A stretch of 64,000 nt of DNA from Flavobacteriales bacterium (GTDB lineage: Bacteria; Bacteroidota; Bacteroidia; Flavobacteriales; ECT2AJA-044), in the NCBI GenBank assembly GCA_021296215.1, contig JAGWBA010000008.1:1422-65421 (forward strand), read 5' to 3'. Made by a program: the position numbers and the translations under genes. Positions 50,743 to 60,772 of the stretch are shown here, piece by piece. Within the stretch, counting starts at the first letter, position 1. Each line of letters begins with the position of its first letter. The notes beneath the pieces were generated by a model, which was not told the origin of the DNA, did no database searches, and saw only the letters and a program-made list of their open reading frames with translations.

Positions 50743-51977
50743 GAAGGGATAGGGTATTATTATGGGTCGGTTTGACGATCCTTACGGCTTGTCAATCACC
50801 TACTTCGAAAGAAGTATCAATAGAGGTAGACGATAATGTGAAGGCTTGGAGCTTAGGCGCCTCAGACATACGAAATGAATTGGGAGACTCGGTTATCAGT
50901 TTAAACGCAGGGGAAGACCTAGAATTTGAGTTTACCGTTCCCGTATCGGGTCGTTATCGTATTTCATTTGATGTGTCTGGAACGGATAGCTCTCGTTTCT
51001 GGTTAGAAGATTATATCTACAATATTGATGGCCGGTCATATAACATTACCGGTAGTATAAAACCCGGGCAATGGGACATCCCTGTGCTTGTTGATGGCTG
51101 TCCCTTAGATACCGGCGCACATCAGGTTCGATTGCATATTGAAGGAGGAGATGTTCAATTGAGATCCATAGGATTCGAACTTATTCAAGAACGAATGGAT
51201 AGCCCTTCAATTCTTACTCAGAGTATGGAAGGTGAAAAATGGAAACTCGTGTGGAGCGATGAGTTTGATGGTGATGGCCTCCCGGATACAAGTAAATGGT
51301 CCTACAATATTGGAAACTGGGGTTGGGGGAATAATGAACCTCAGTACTATACGGCTGACCGCATACAAAACGCACGCCAGGAGGATGGCGTTCTTGTCAT
51401 CGAAGCCCATCAAAACGACATGGGGCAGCCTTGGACTTCGGCGAGATTAACGACACAAGGGAAGGTTGCTTTTCAATACGGGAAGGTCGAGTTCAGAGCA
51501 AAAGCGCCACCTGGAGAAGGAACCTGGGCGGCTGGCTGGTTACTTGGCGAAGCATATCGAGATGAAATCTCTTGGCCTTATTGTGGGGAAATTGATGTCC
51601 TTGAATGTGTCGGGTATGAGATTAATGACACAACGGGGAAAGGGTTGAATCATGCGACCTGTCATACACGCGCTTATTACTTCAAACAAGGGAATCAGAT
51701 CGGCTCTGAAATTGAAGTGGACAGCATGTTTCAGGCGTTCCATACTTACACCATTGAATGGCATCCGGATCGAATCGACGCCTATCTTGACGGCGAGTAC
51801 TATTTTACTTACGATAAAAATGCCAACGAATTGGAATGGCCGTTTGATAAGCCGCAGAATATTATAATAAACCTAGCTGTTGGCGGGGGCTGGGGAGGTG
51901 CAAAAGGAATAGATACCTCATGGGACTCTCATCAGTTCATATTGGACTATGTACGGGTCTATCAAAGAGTTGAATAA
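50739..51977 (+). CDS. GH16 endo-beta-1,3-glucanase (laminarinase-like) lipoprotein
   Basis: 412 residues. Lipobox LTAC, so probably surface-exposed. Residues 25-150 form a carbohydrate-binding-like beta sandwich; the GH16 domain starts at WKLVWSDEFDGDGLPDTSKW. The catalytic signature GEIDVLE gives nucleophile E284, helper D286 and acid/base E289; WGWGNNEPQYYT and the C-terminal half (HTYTIEWHPDRIDAYLDGEY) are laminarinase-like. It cuts internal beta-1,3 bonds. The start overlaps the MFS stop (ATGA). Confidence 0.9.
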   Translation: MRRDRVLLWVGLTILTACQSPTSKEVSIEVDDNVKAWSLGASDIRNELGDSVISLNAGEDLEFEFTVPVSGRYRISFDVSGTDSSRFWLEDYIYNIDGRSYNITGSIKPGQWDIPVLVDGCPLDTGAHQVRLHIEGGDVQLRSIGFELIQERMDSPSILTQSMEGEKWKLVWSDEFDGDGLPDTSKWSYNIGNWGWGNNEPQYYTADRIQNARQEDGVLVIEAHQNDMGQPWTSARLTTQGKVAFQYGKVEFRAKAPPGEGTWAAGWLLGEAYRDEISWPYCGEIDVLECVGYEINDTTGKGLNHATCHTRAYYFKQGNQIGSEIEVDSMFQAFHTYTIEWHPDRIDAYLDGEYYFTYDKNANELEWPFDKPQNIIINLAVGGGWGGAKGIDTSWDSHQFILDYVRVYQRVE

Positions 51978-51978
51978 A

Positions 51979-53451
51979 ATGAAGAATATTGGGATCTGGG
52001 GCATATTGGCTTTTGTACTGGCCTCTTGCGAGTCCGAAGACGTGTCATTTGAGTTGTATCGGAGTAGCGCTGCCGGAGAAAGGATGATCGAAGTGCCCAT
52101 TCAAGAATCCTCGGGAGGCTCTAACATCTGGGAAATATATCCGGATTCAAGTTTTCAGATAATCAGAGGCTTTGGAGGAGCTTTCACTGAATCCTCGGCT
52201 CATTTATGGACGCGATTGAACCCAAATCTACAGAGGGAGTTGATCAACGCCTACTTCTCAGATTCAGGAGCGGCCTATAATATGGCACGAACGCACATAA
52301 ATTCATGCGATTTCTCTTTAGGGTCCTACGACTATTTAGACGGTGCAGATTCTAGCTTGGCTAGTTTTGATCTTGGGCCGGACAAAGACGACATTATCCC
52401 TATGATAAAGGCGGCTCTCGAATTTGAAAGCGAACTTCAAATCATTGCCTCTCCTTGGTCCGCTCCACCTTTTATGAAGGATAACAATACTTGGTTCGGC
52501 GGGAAGCTCAAACCCGAGTTTTACGACGCTTGGGCTCAGTACTTCGTTAAATACCATAGAGCGATGGCGCATGAAGGCATCGAGCTCTGGGGATACACGG
52601 TCGAAAATGAACCACTTGGTAATGACGGGAATTGGGAAAGTATGCACTACAGCCCATTTGAGATGGCTGAATTCATTAAAGGTCATTTAGGCCCTAGATT
52701 CGAGCAAAACGAAATTGATGCTTCGATTTTAATATACGATCAGAATAGAGGCGAGGAATTGGAAGAATGGTCGGAAGTCCTACTGAGGGATACTGCTTTA
52801 TCGCCATTCATATACGGTACGGCAGTGCATTGGTACACTTCGACATACGATTGGTTTCCCGCAAGCTTAAATCACGCTCATGAATTGGCTCCTAATAAAG
52901 GAATCATTCAAACGGAAGCGTGTGTGGATGCCGAAGTGCCCCATTGGAATGATGATGTTTGGTACTGGAAAAAGGAAGCTACTGATTGGGGGTATGATTG
53001 GGCCAGGCCGGAACACAAGTATTTGCATCCGAAGTATGTTCCGGTTTTCAGGTACGCTCGCGATATAATTGGATCCATGAATTCTTGGGTGGAGGCATGG
53101 GTCGACTGGAATATGCTTCTCAACCCTCAAGGAGGACCGAATCACGTTGAGAATTGGTGTATCGCACCGGTGCTTGCCGATACTGTCAAGCAAGAGATTT
53201 ATTACACGCCCTTATACGATGTCATGCGACATTTTAGCTCTTTCATTCCGAGGGGATCAGTGCGAATTGCTCATTCCGATCTACCGGATGGAATAATGGC
53301 CTTAACAGTTAAGAGGCCGGACGAGAAGATCGTTGCCGTTTTGCTTAATACCTTACCTGAAAATTATAACCTGAATGTAAGCTTTGCGAATAACGACCTG
53401 AGTTTTACCTTGCCTTCCTCCTCGCTTCAAACATTAGTCGTGAATAAATAA
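51979..53451 (+). CDS. GH30 glucosidase/glucanase lipoprotein
   Basis: 490 residues from ATG 51979; lipobox LASC. The GH30 core has FQIIRGFGGAFTESSAHLWT, SPWSAPPFMKDNNTWFGGKL, the acid/base in GYTVENEPLGN (E211) and the nucleophile in IIQTEACVD (E313). A short beta-sandwich domain closes the protein. GH30 enzymes of this branch act on beta-1,6-glucan, beta-1,3-glucan or glucosylceramide; with GH16 and GH17 neighbours, the beta-1,6 branches of laminarin are the natural guess. One base after GH16. Confidence 0.9.
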   Translation: MKNIGIWGILAFVLASCESEDVSFELYRSSAAGERMIEVPIQESSGGSNIWEIYPDSSFQIIRGFGGAFTESSAHLWTRLNPNLQRELINAYFSDSGAAYNMARTHINSCDFSLGSYDYLDGADSSLASFDLGPDKDDIIPMIKAALEFESELQIIASPWSAPPFMKDNNTWFGGKLKPEFYDAWAQYFVKYHRAMAHEGIELWGYTVENEPLGNDGNWESMHYSPFEMAEFIKGHLGPRFEQNEIDASILIYDQNRGEELEEWSEVLLRDTALSPFIYGTAVHWYTSTYDWFPASLNHAHELAPNKGIIQTEACVDAEVPHWNDDVWYWKKEATDWGYDWARPEHKYLHPKYVPVFRYARDIIGSMNSWVEAWVDWNMLLNPQGGPNHVENWCIAPVLADTVKQEIYYTPLYDVMRHFSSFIPRGSVRIAHSDLPDGIMALTVKRPDEKIVAVLLNTLPENYNLNVSFANNDLSFTLPSSSLQTLVVNK

Positions 53452-53460
53452 ACTTAGAAT

Positions 53461-56400
53461 ATGAGCAAGGCTATTTACCTCGGTAAACAGGCTTTCCAAT
53501 TTAGTTCCAATGCCGTAGAAGGGTCGTTTATATCTCTTGATAACGAGAGATTTTACAAGATCGCTAACTATCGGGAAATGGATTCTTTCTTCATGTCCTT
53601 GGTCAGCCCATCGGATCATTGGTTATTCGTTTCGAGTAATGGAGGAATAACCGCAGGTAGGGTGAACGCCGAATCTTCACTCTTTCCTTATTACACTGAC
53701 GATAAAATTATCGAAGGCGCGGAGCATACTGGTTCAAAAACATTAGTTCAAGTTAATGAAGGGGACAAGACCTTTCTATGGGAGCCATTCTCAGATTTTT
53801 GCAAAGGCCTCTACAAGATAGAGTCGAACTTGTACAAGAATACTCATGGTAACCGATTGCGCTTTGAGGAGGTCAATCACGATTTGAAGATGCGATTTGC
53901 TTACGAGTGGTCTTTTTCGGATCGCTTCGGGATACTTCGTCAAGCATGGATTGAAAACCTCAGTGACGATAGGCGGTCGATCGTTTTACTTGATGGTGTT
54001 CAGAACATTCTTCCTGCAGGACTAAGCAGCGGTCTTCAAAACAGTAGAAGCACTTTGGTTGACGCCTACAAGAAAAGTGAATTGTTGCCAAAGGGTTTGG
54101 CCGTTTTTGCTCTGAGTGCTCGAATAATCGATCGCGCAGAGCCAAGTGAGGCCTTGATAGCAAACACGGTTTGGTCGGTTGGTTTAGAGGCCCGGAAGTA
54201 TCTGCTTTCGAGCCGACAATTAAACGACTTCAGAAAAGGGCGAGACCTTAAGAATGAGGAAGAGAATAAGGGTTTTAAGGGAGCCTATTTCATTCAAGCT
54301 GAAATTTCCTTGTCTCAAGGTGAATCTATCGACTGGTTCGTGGTTGCGGAGTTAAATCAGTCTACAGCTGAGGTAATGGATTTACAATCCTTTGTAAGCC
54401 AACATTCAAAGGAGCGGCTTAAACAAGAGATCATTGTAGAACGGGATAATGACCAATCTCAGCTGAGGGCAATAGTTGCAAAAGGTGATGGGCTACAATG
54501 CTCAAAGCTCGAAACGGTTACTACTCGGCATTATGGAAATTTGCTTTTCAATTTGGTGCGCGGAGGATTGTTCGAATCCGCTTACATGGTTGATCGAGAC
54601 GATTTTCAGCAATACCTTAACCAGGTAAGTATGCGTACGGCAATGAAGTGGGATGACTTTGTCCGAACATGGCCGGAGGAACTGCATTATGACGACCTAC
54701 TTTCTACCGTGAAGAGGCAGAATGATCCTGACCTTGAACGTATTGCCTTGGAGTATTTGCCGTTGTCATTTAGTCGAAGACATGGAGACCCTAGTCGTCC
54801 GTGGAACATTTTCAATATTCACACCAAGGGGAGAAATGGGAAACGGAACCTATCATACGAAGGAAACTGGAGGGACATATTTCAGAACTGGGAAGCCCTC
54901 GCATATACGTACCCCCGATTCATTCAAGGGATGATCTCCAAGTTCTTGAATGCTTCGACGGTCGATGCCTATAATCCATACCGCATTTCAAAGTCAGGAA
55001 TAGATTGGGAGGTCATAGAGGAGGAGGATCCTTGGGCCTACATTGGTTATTGGGGAGATCACCAAATCATTTATCTACAAAAGCTTTTGGAGCATTGGCA
55101 AAAACACGAGCCACAGTCGATGACGACCGAGTGGAATCGTCGATTATACACTTATGCAAATGTTCCATATAGGATACGCTCTTTCCAGTCAATCCTCGAA
55201 AACCCAAAAGACACCATCGATTTCGATCATAAGTTGGACGCCTCAATTCGGTCCGAGGTTGGGCACTTGGGCAGCGATGCACGTATGATTTGGAAGGATA
55301 ATCAACTATTGAAAGCAACTTTAGGTGAAAAACTGTTGCTTACGGCCCTCACCAAGCTATACAACTTGGTTCCGGATGGAGGTATATGGATGAATACTCA
55401 ACGACCAGAGTGGAATGACGCAAACAATGCACTGGTCGGAAACGGTGTGAGTATGGTAACGCTCTATTACCTACGCAGAAACCTGGCATTCTTGAATGAA
55501 CAATGGCGTGATGTCGATCTCGAAGTTAATGAGGCGGTTAACGAACTTCTGGTGGCCATAAATAGCGGATTAGAGAAGTTCAAACCAATATTAAGGAAGG
55601 GCTTCGATGCGGAATCGAGATTTAAATTTGTCTGTGATTTAGGTCAGGCCGGTGAGCACTATCGAATAAAGGCTTACGGCCATGATTTGGGTTCGAATGT
55701 TCGAATTTCCTCTAGCATGCTTTCATCATTCCTCGACCTGAGTTTAGAATATCTCGACGAGACCATTGAAAACAATCTACGTGAGGACGGTCTTTATCAC
55801 GCGTATAATCTGCTGCAAGTTGGAAAAGGTAAGGTTGCAATTCGCTACCTCTATGAAATGCTGGAAGGTCAAGTGGCCGTATTGAGTTCTGGATATCTAA
55901 ATCCCGAAAAGAGCTTGAGCTTGCTAAACGCTTTAGAAAGGAGCCCGTTGTTCCGAGAAGATCAATACAGCTACCTTCTTTATCCGAATCGACAACTGAC
56001 CACCTTTTCGGGGAAGAACAATATCGCCTTACAATTCGCGGAGAATTCGCGGCTGATACAAGAGCTTGTAGAAAACGAGGATAATGGTATAATAGACCGC
56101 GACAAAAGCGGGAACTATCACTTTGCGAAGGAAATATCCAATGCAGGTGATTTGACGAGGGCTTTAAAGGGTCTAGAGCAAAGTTCTCTAGAAGGTGAAG
56201 TAGAGGATGAGGCAGCTTCTATTTTGGTCGAATTTGAACGGATATTTGACCATCAATCATTCACCGGTAGATCGGGAACCTTCTACGCTTATGAAGGATT
56301 GGGGTCAATTTATTGGCATATGGTTTCTAAGCTTTTGTTAGCCACTAACGAGACTCTAGTTGCAGCTCATAACGATGGGGCAGATCGCGTGATCATAGGT

Positions 56401-56901
56401 AAGCTAATTGATCACTACTACACCATTAGAGCGGGAATTGGTTTGAATAAAGGACCTGAGCTGTACGGTGCCTTTCCATTCGATCCTTATTCACATACTC
56501 CATGGGGACAAGGAGTTCAACAGCCGGGTATGACGGGGCAGGTGAAGGAAGATATATTAAATCGTTGGGCTGAGTTGGGCGTTCACATTACGAACGGAAA
56601 AATCCAGTTCGACCCTTTCTTTTTTGACCGCAAGGAGCTCCTGGATGCCGGGGTATCCTTCGAGTACTATGACCACGAGGGTGTTGGGCGAAAGGTCGAT
56701 CTAGCCTCGGGCGAAATGGCCTTTACATATAACGGAGTCCTCGTTCGTTACCGGAAAGCCGAGGAGGCCAGATTAGAACTTATATCATGGCAGAATGAAA
56801 GTGTTGTGCTGACAGATCTTTCGCTCGATGAAGAGCAGTGCGCAGCACTTTGGTGCAGGAGGCACAATTTTAGAGAGCTTATTTTGAGTTATCCGTTTTA
56901 A
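53461..56901 (+). CDS. Giant beta-glucan phosphorylase-like enzyme (GH94/GH149/GH161 superfamily)
   Basis: 1146 residues, no signal peptide, so cytosolic. N-terminal beta-rich half, then an alpha/alpha barrel region with ERFYKIANYREMDSFFMSLV, TYPRFIQGMISKFLNASTVD, WAYIGYWGDHQIIYLQKLLE and the motif block YGAFPFDPYSHTPWGQGVQQ, then PGMTGQVKEDILNRWAELGV. Length and pattern suggest a beta-1,3-oligoglucan phosphorylase of the GH149 or GH161 type, which splits oligoglucans with phosphate to glucose 1-phosphate. I cannot separate the two families by eye. It would save ATP on sugars brought in by the two carriers. Confidence 0.6.
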   Translation: MSKAIYLGKQAFQFSSNAVEGSFISLDNERFYKIANYREMDSFFMSLVSPSDHWLFVSSNGGITAGRVNAESSLFPYYTDDKIIEGAEHTGSKTLVQVNEGDKTFLWEPFSDFCKGLYKIESNLYKNTHGNRLRFEEVNHDLKMRFAYEWSFSDRFGILRQAWIENLSDDRRSIVLLDGVQNILPAGLSSGLQNSRSTLVDAYKKSELLPKGLAVFALSARIIDRAEPSEALIANTVWSVGLEARKYLLSSRQLNDFRKGRDLKNEEENKGFKGAYFIQAEISLSQGESIDWFVVAELNQSTAEVMDLQSFVSQHSKERLKQEIIVERDNDQSQLRAIVAKGDGLQCSKLETVTTRHYGNLLFNLVRGGLFESAYMVDRDDFQQYLNQVSMRTAMKWDDFVRTWPEELHYDDLLSTVKRQNDPDLERIALEYLPLSFSRRHGDPSRPWNIFNIHTKGRNGKRNLSYEGNWRDIFQNWEALAYTYPRFIQGMISKFLNASTVDAYNPYRISKSGIDWEVIEEEDPWAYIGYWGDHQIIYLQKLLEHWQKHEPQSMTTEWNRRLYTYANVPYRIRSFQSILENPKDTIDFDHKLDASIRSEVGHLGSDARMIWKDNQLLKATLGEKLLLTALTKLYNLVPDGGIWMNTQRPEWNDANNALVGNGVSMVTLYYLRRNLAFLNEQWRDVDLEVNEAVNELLVAINSGLEKFKPILRKGFDAESRFKFVCDLGQAGEHYRIKAYGHDLGSNVRISSSMLSSFLDLSLEYLDETIENNLREDGLYHAYNLLQVGKGKVAIRYLYEMLEGQVAVLSSGYLNPEKSLSLLNALERSPLFREDQYSYLLYPNRQLTTFSGKNNIALQFAENSRLIQELVENEDNGIIDRDKSGNYHFAKEISNAGDLTRALKGLEQSSLEGEVEDEAASILVEFERIFDHQSFTGRSGTFYAYEGLGSIYWHMVSKLLLATNETLVAAHNDGADRVIIGKLIDHYYTIRAGIGLNKGPELYGAFPFDPYSHTPWGQGVQQPGMTGQVKEDILNRWAELGVHITNGKIQFDPFFFDRKELLDAGVSFEYYDHEGVGRKVDLASGEMAFTYNGVLVRYRKAEEARLELISWQNESVVLTDLSLDEEQCAALWCRRHNFRELILSYPF

Positions 56902-56954
56902 GTGATAGCGCAGGCTAGCTTTTGGAATTGATTTCAACCAAATTGGATTTTTAC

Positions 56955-58193
56955 ATGAGAAGACTCGTTGGTTTAGGTCTTGTAGCATTGCTATTTATTA
57001 TTGGTTGTTCAACCGAAAAAAGCAAGTCGGCTAAGTATATCTTGGGTAAGCAGGAATACACGGCCATCGCTTACGGGGGCTATCGAAACCATGATCGTTC
57101 CGTGGCACCTAATGTCGACGAGATCAAGGAAGACCTACGTATCTTGGATGCAATGGGGGTCCGCATAGTAAGGACATATCATGCTCGGTTGTACGGCCAT
57201 ACTCCAAGACTTTTAGCAGCCATTCGTGAAATGAAGATGGCTGACCCCGATTTCGAAATGTATGTTATGCTAGGTGCATGGATGCAATGCGAAAATGCAT
57301 GGACTGCTCATCCGGTTCACGATAAGCCCGATAAATATGAAAATGAGGCTGAAATTATACAGGTCATAAAGTTGGCCAATCAATATCCGGACATTGTAAA
57401 AGTCATTGCTGTTGGTAACGAATCCATGGTGCATTGGGCTGAAAGCTACTATGTTCATCCAAGAATAATCCTGAAAGAAGTTATAAGGCTTCAAAATCTA
57501 AAGTCGAGCGGGGAGATCCCCACTGACTTGTGGATCACGACTTCAGACAATTTCGCTTCCTGGGGTGGCGGAGATGATTCTTATCACTTGCCGGCATTGG
57601 ACTCCTTGATTAGAGCAGTTGACTATTTGAGCGTCCACTCCTACCCCTTTCACGATACGCACTACAATCCGAATTGGTGGTGGTTGCCGAAAGAAGAGGA
57701 ATCCTGGACCAAAGAGCGACAGGTTCGCTCGGCTATTGAAAGAAGTGTTAAGCGAGTATCGAACCAGATTGACTCCGTTCACGCCTACATGCGGAGTATA
57801 GGGGTAGATAAGCCTATTCATATTGGGGAAACAGGCTGGGCGTCCAGTGATAATCACCTCTATGGAGCGGAAGGGTCAGGTGCTGCGGATGAATTCAAAG
57901 AAATGCTGTTTTATCAAAAGATTCGGGCGTTTTCACAATCTAGAGGAATGGCCTGTTTTTATTTTGAAGCTTTTGACGAGCCTTGGAAAGACGGAAAGAA
58001 TCCAGGGGGGAGTGAAAACCACTTTGGGCTGATCACCGTGGATGGAGAGGTGAAAATGCCTCTGTGGGAAGCCTTTGATAAGGGAGTCTTTAATGACCTT
58101 TCGCGTGGAGGTGAGCTTTTGAGAAAGAGTTTGGATGGTAACATGGAGAGAGGTCTCAGTCTTGCATTCTCCCCACCGAACAGTAATGATTAA
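56955..58193 (+). CDS. GH17-type beta-1,3-glucan hydrolase or transglucosylase lipoprotein
   Basis: ATG 56955 opens MRRLVGLGLVALLFIIGC with a lipobox; upstream codons are unlikely. 412 residues. The GH17 acid/base lies in IAVGNESMVHW (E156) and the nucleophile in HIGETGWASSDNHLYG (E292), on a TIM barrel with VRIVRTYHARLYGHTPRLLA. Family members cleave or rearrange beta-1,3-glucans. Last gene of the operon; a hairpin follows about 110 bases later. Confidence 0.85.
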   Translation: MRRLVGLGLVALLFIIGCSTEKSKSAKYILGKQEYTAIAYGGYRNHDRSVAPNVDEIKEDLRILDAMGVRIVRTYHARLYGHTPRLLAAIREMKMADPDFEMYVMLGAWMQCENAWTAHPVHDKPDKYENEAEIIQVIKLANQYPDIVKVIAVGNESMVHWAESYYVHPRIILKEVIRLQNLKSSGEIPTDLWITTSDNFASWGGGDDSYHLPALDSLIRAVDYLSVHSYPFHDTHYNPNWWWLPKEEESWTKERQVRSAIERSVKRVSNQIDSVHAYMRSIGVDKPIHIGETGWASSDNHLYGAEGSGAADEFKEMLFYQKIRAFSQSRGMACFYFEAFDEPWKDGKNPGGSENHFGLITVDGEVKMPLWEAFDKGVFNDLSRGGELLRKSLDGNMERGLSLAFSPPNSND

Positions 58194-58302
58194 GAAGACT
58201 TTTTAAATGGAGAGGATAAGCTGTGACTCAGCTTTAACCGTCGTGCGTAGCTTAATTAGAATCGCGTCCCATTTTAGTGTATTCCCCGATTGATAAAAAA
58301 GA

Positions 58303-58338
58303 AGCGGAGACGAACAATGAGGTTGTCCGTGCTCCGCT
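58303..58338. terminator. Long hairpin terminator between convergent operons
   Basis: AGCGGAG and CTCCGCT form the base; the stem continues with one bulge and one mismatch up to a TGAGG loop. On the minus strand it is followed by CTTCTTTTTT, a good T tract for the DUF4139 gene. The remainder of 58194-58493 shows no gene. Confidence 0.7.
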
Positions 58339-58493
58339 CTGGTCTTAATGAATCGGCATTTTGAAAGCAACTCTTGAATTATTGATTAGCTATGCGATCA
58401 TATCAAGTTGGGTTGACGAAAATCATAGCATTTACAATAAAAGGCGAATGCTTTCAACGTTCCTATTTTGAGTCACCCATCTTCACGCCAAAT

Positions 58494-60521
58494 TCAGAAA
58501 TTGGTCCGTTGCTCGAATCCCAGCTGGCGTTTTTCCAATGAGCCGCCCGGAACTATGAGTTCCCAGGTTACAAATCCAGTTTTATCTTCAAGCTTACCCC
58601 CATCAATATTTAGTATTTCGACATTGGTCCACTGAGCCGTTTCAACGGGTATCTGATCGACAATTGTGATAGATATCGCTTCGCTTTTGGTGTTCCTGAT
58701 GGAAAGATCCCAGAAAACTGATTCAGTCTGCGATTTAGAGAGGATTTTTTTACTATACAGTTTCGTATTCAATTCTCTTGTAACGACAATAGAAGGGTCT
58801 CTCCCAAGGCCGAGTTCCAAAGTGTCTTTTGTACTCTGAGGGTCGATCCATGTTTCACCCCTGAATGTGCCTTGACAATACAAGCTCGCAGATCCTTCGG
58901 ATAAGTCTAACCTGGTCCATTCTGGTATCCCGGCTACCAGGAAAACCCCAGGGTCGGCAATTGGTGCACTGTAGTATTTATAGTCGACACCAATTTCAAC
59001 CTGTTTCAGTCGAACTTCATAGTCACGTCCATCTGATGGCACTGTATAAGGCACGTTTATTTTATATGACACTCCTGTTAAGCGATCTACATCGGTGTTG
59101 GATAAAAGACTCGTATTCTTCAATGGGGCCGCTTTAATGCCTTCGACATAAACTTCCGTGGCATCAGACCTGCTGCCTCTAACGTTAATGCCACTTCCGT
59201 TATCTACTTGATACACGCCAGCCGCAGTGCTAGCAAGGGAGGCAACATCACGTTGTGGGAGATTCTGTATTTCTTCACCTTTAGAAGTCCTTCCCTGCTT
59301 GTCAGGATCAATCAAGGGGGTGGTATACCCAATCACATCAACCGAAACTAAGGTTCCTTTATTCTCATATAGCGTAAAGTTCACCTTCTTTCCATTCAAT
59401 GGTTTCAAATTAACGTTACTATAAGACGTTTCCTCGTAACCGATAAAACTGCATTTAACGGAATAACGACCTTCAGGAATTGGCTTGATCATGTATTTTC
59501 CCATATAGTTTGTAGTAGTTCCATGGATCAATTCCCCACCCGCGTATATTGAGATAGCGGCATATGCAACTGGCTCGCCAATGCTGGCATCTACGACAGT
59601 TCCTTCTATCCACGAACTACCTTCAAAGGACTTTTCTTCAAGCTCGTATTGAGGGATACGTTCTCCGGAATACCATCTCTTGAGTATTGGTCGAGTATTG
59701 TTTTTTCGAGGAACATCTGGAATCAAAGTCATTTGAACTTCTGACCAGTTCTCTCCTGTGCTTTGAAAAACATTTGCGAGATACACTATCGTCAAAGGTT
59801 CATTCGTATTCAAAACCCGAAAATCATACTTTGGAGTCCAGCCCGCGTGATCCACGAAATAGCTCAGTCGTACTGTTACTTCAGTATTCGGACCTTCAGG
59901 TTCAAGACTAACACTGACAATTGATTGAGGCTTGAATCGCTTTGTCTGAAGCCTCTGGATTCTTTTATTAATGACTTCTATTGAGTCGGTGAGACTTTCC
60001 ATCTCATTTCGAATCTTTCGCTTCTCAGTCAAAATGGATTCAATCTTTTGACTATAAAATTCGGCCGCTTGTTGTACCTCAGTTAAGTCGGAGGAGCCGT
60101 CTCTTCTAGTGAAGTCGTTGTTCTTATTCAAAATGTGCCATTCTTGATCAAGTGCTTTTAATCGGATTGAATGAGCGTAACCTACTTCCTCAATTTCATC
60201 AATGATTGCCTCGAGCGACTTTTCTTCCTGAGATTTACTAGCCCCAAGGAATTCTTGTCTTTCGCGTTTAACCCCAATAATTTTGGCGTTTCCATCAATG
60301 TTTACCTGAACACTATTTGAGCGAATGTCTAGTGGTAAATCATCGAATCTAACCAAGATCTTTTTAGAGTTAACGGAAACTGTGACCTCACGTTGAACTT
60401 CGGCGCCTGAGAAGAATAGTGTGACCTTTTCGATTTTGCTTTCTGCGGACAAAGTGTCTTGTCCGTGGGCGGGGCCTATGACCACTAGGTATAGGAATCC
60501 CATCAAGAGTAGATGTTTCAT
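58494..60521 (-). CDS. DUF4139 (MuiA-like) protein with inserted TonB-plug-like module
   Basis: 675 residues with signal peptide to HGQ. N-terminal DUF4140 (KIEKVTLFFSGAEVQREVTV), a coiled coil (about 90-200), and DUF4139 (VRLSYFVDHAGWTPKYDFRV, ENWSEVQMTLI, DPGVFLVAGIPEWTRLDLSE). In the middle of DUF4139 sit a carboxypeptidase-regulatory-like domain (IEGTVVDASIGEPVAYAAIS) and a short plug-like segment (LPQRDVASLASTAAGVYQVD, then GSGINVRGSRSDATEVYVEG). Function unknown; the family is named for a mucoidy inhibitor. The insert looks like receptor architecture without a barrel. Confidence 0.75.
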   Translation of the reverse strand: MKHLLLMGFLYLVVIGPAHGQDTLSAESKIEKVTLFFSGAEVQREVTVSVNSKKILVRFDDLPLDIRSNSVQVNIDGNAKIIGVKRERQEFLGASKSQEEKSLEAIIDEIEEVGYAHSIRLKALDQEWHILNKNNDFTRRDGSSDLTEVQQAAEFYSQKIESILTEKRKIRNEMESLTDSIEVINKRIQRLQTKRFKPQSIVSVSLEPEGPNTEVTVRLSYFVDHAGWTPKYDFRVLNTNEPLTIVYLANVFQSTGENWSEVQMTLIPDVPRKNNTRPILKRWYSGERIPQYELEEKSFEGSSWIEGTVVDASIGEPVAYAAISIYAGGELIHGTTTNYMGKYMIKPIPEGRYSVKCSFIGYEETSYSNVNLKPLNGKKVNFTLYENKGTLVSVDVIGYTTPLIDPDKQGRTSKGEEIQNLPQRDVASLASTAAGVYQVDNGSGINVRGSRSDATEVYVEGIKAAPLKNTSLLSNTDVDRLTGVSYKINVPYTVPSDGRDYEVRLKQVEIGVDYKYYSAPIADPGVFLVAGIPEWTRLDLSEGSASLYCQGTFRGETWIDPQSTKDTLELGLGRDPSIVVTRELNTKLYSKKILSKSQTESVFWDLSIRNTKSEAISITIVDQIPVETAQWTNVEILNIDGGKLEDKTGFVTWELIVPGGSLEKRQLGFEQRTNF

Positions 60522-60772
60522 GACAAGGTAATAAAGGTTAGTACAAAGGAGATCGGAAGAGTTGTAGCAATCCGATATGTGCTAAATACAAAAGAACTGT
60601 GTGATTTACAAGAAGCTAGCCGAAAAAATGCTCCGATGAAGACGTTGAGACCCCGTATTGTGCTCTCTGATGTGGAAAGGGTTACGTAATGAACGTCATC
60701 CTCTGAGATCGAATGAGATTCGAAGCAAGAGAGAGTGATTAGGTTTTACAGTCTATCAATTCTATTTCAATC

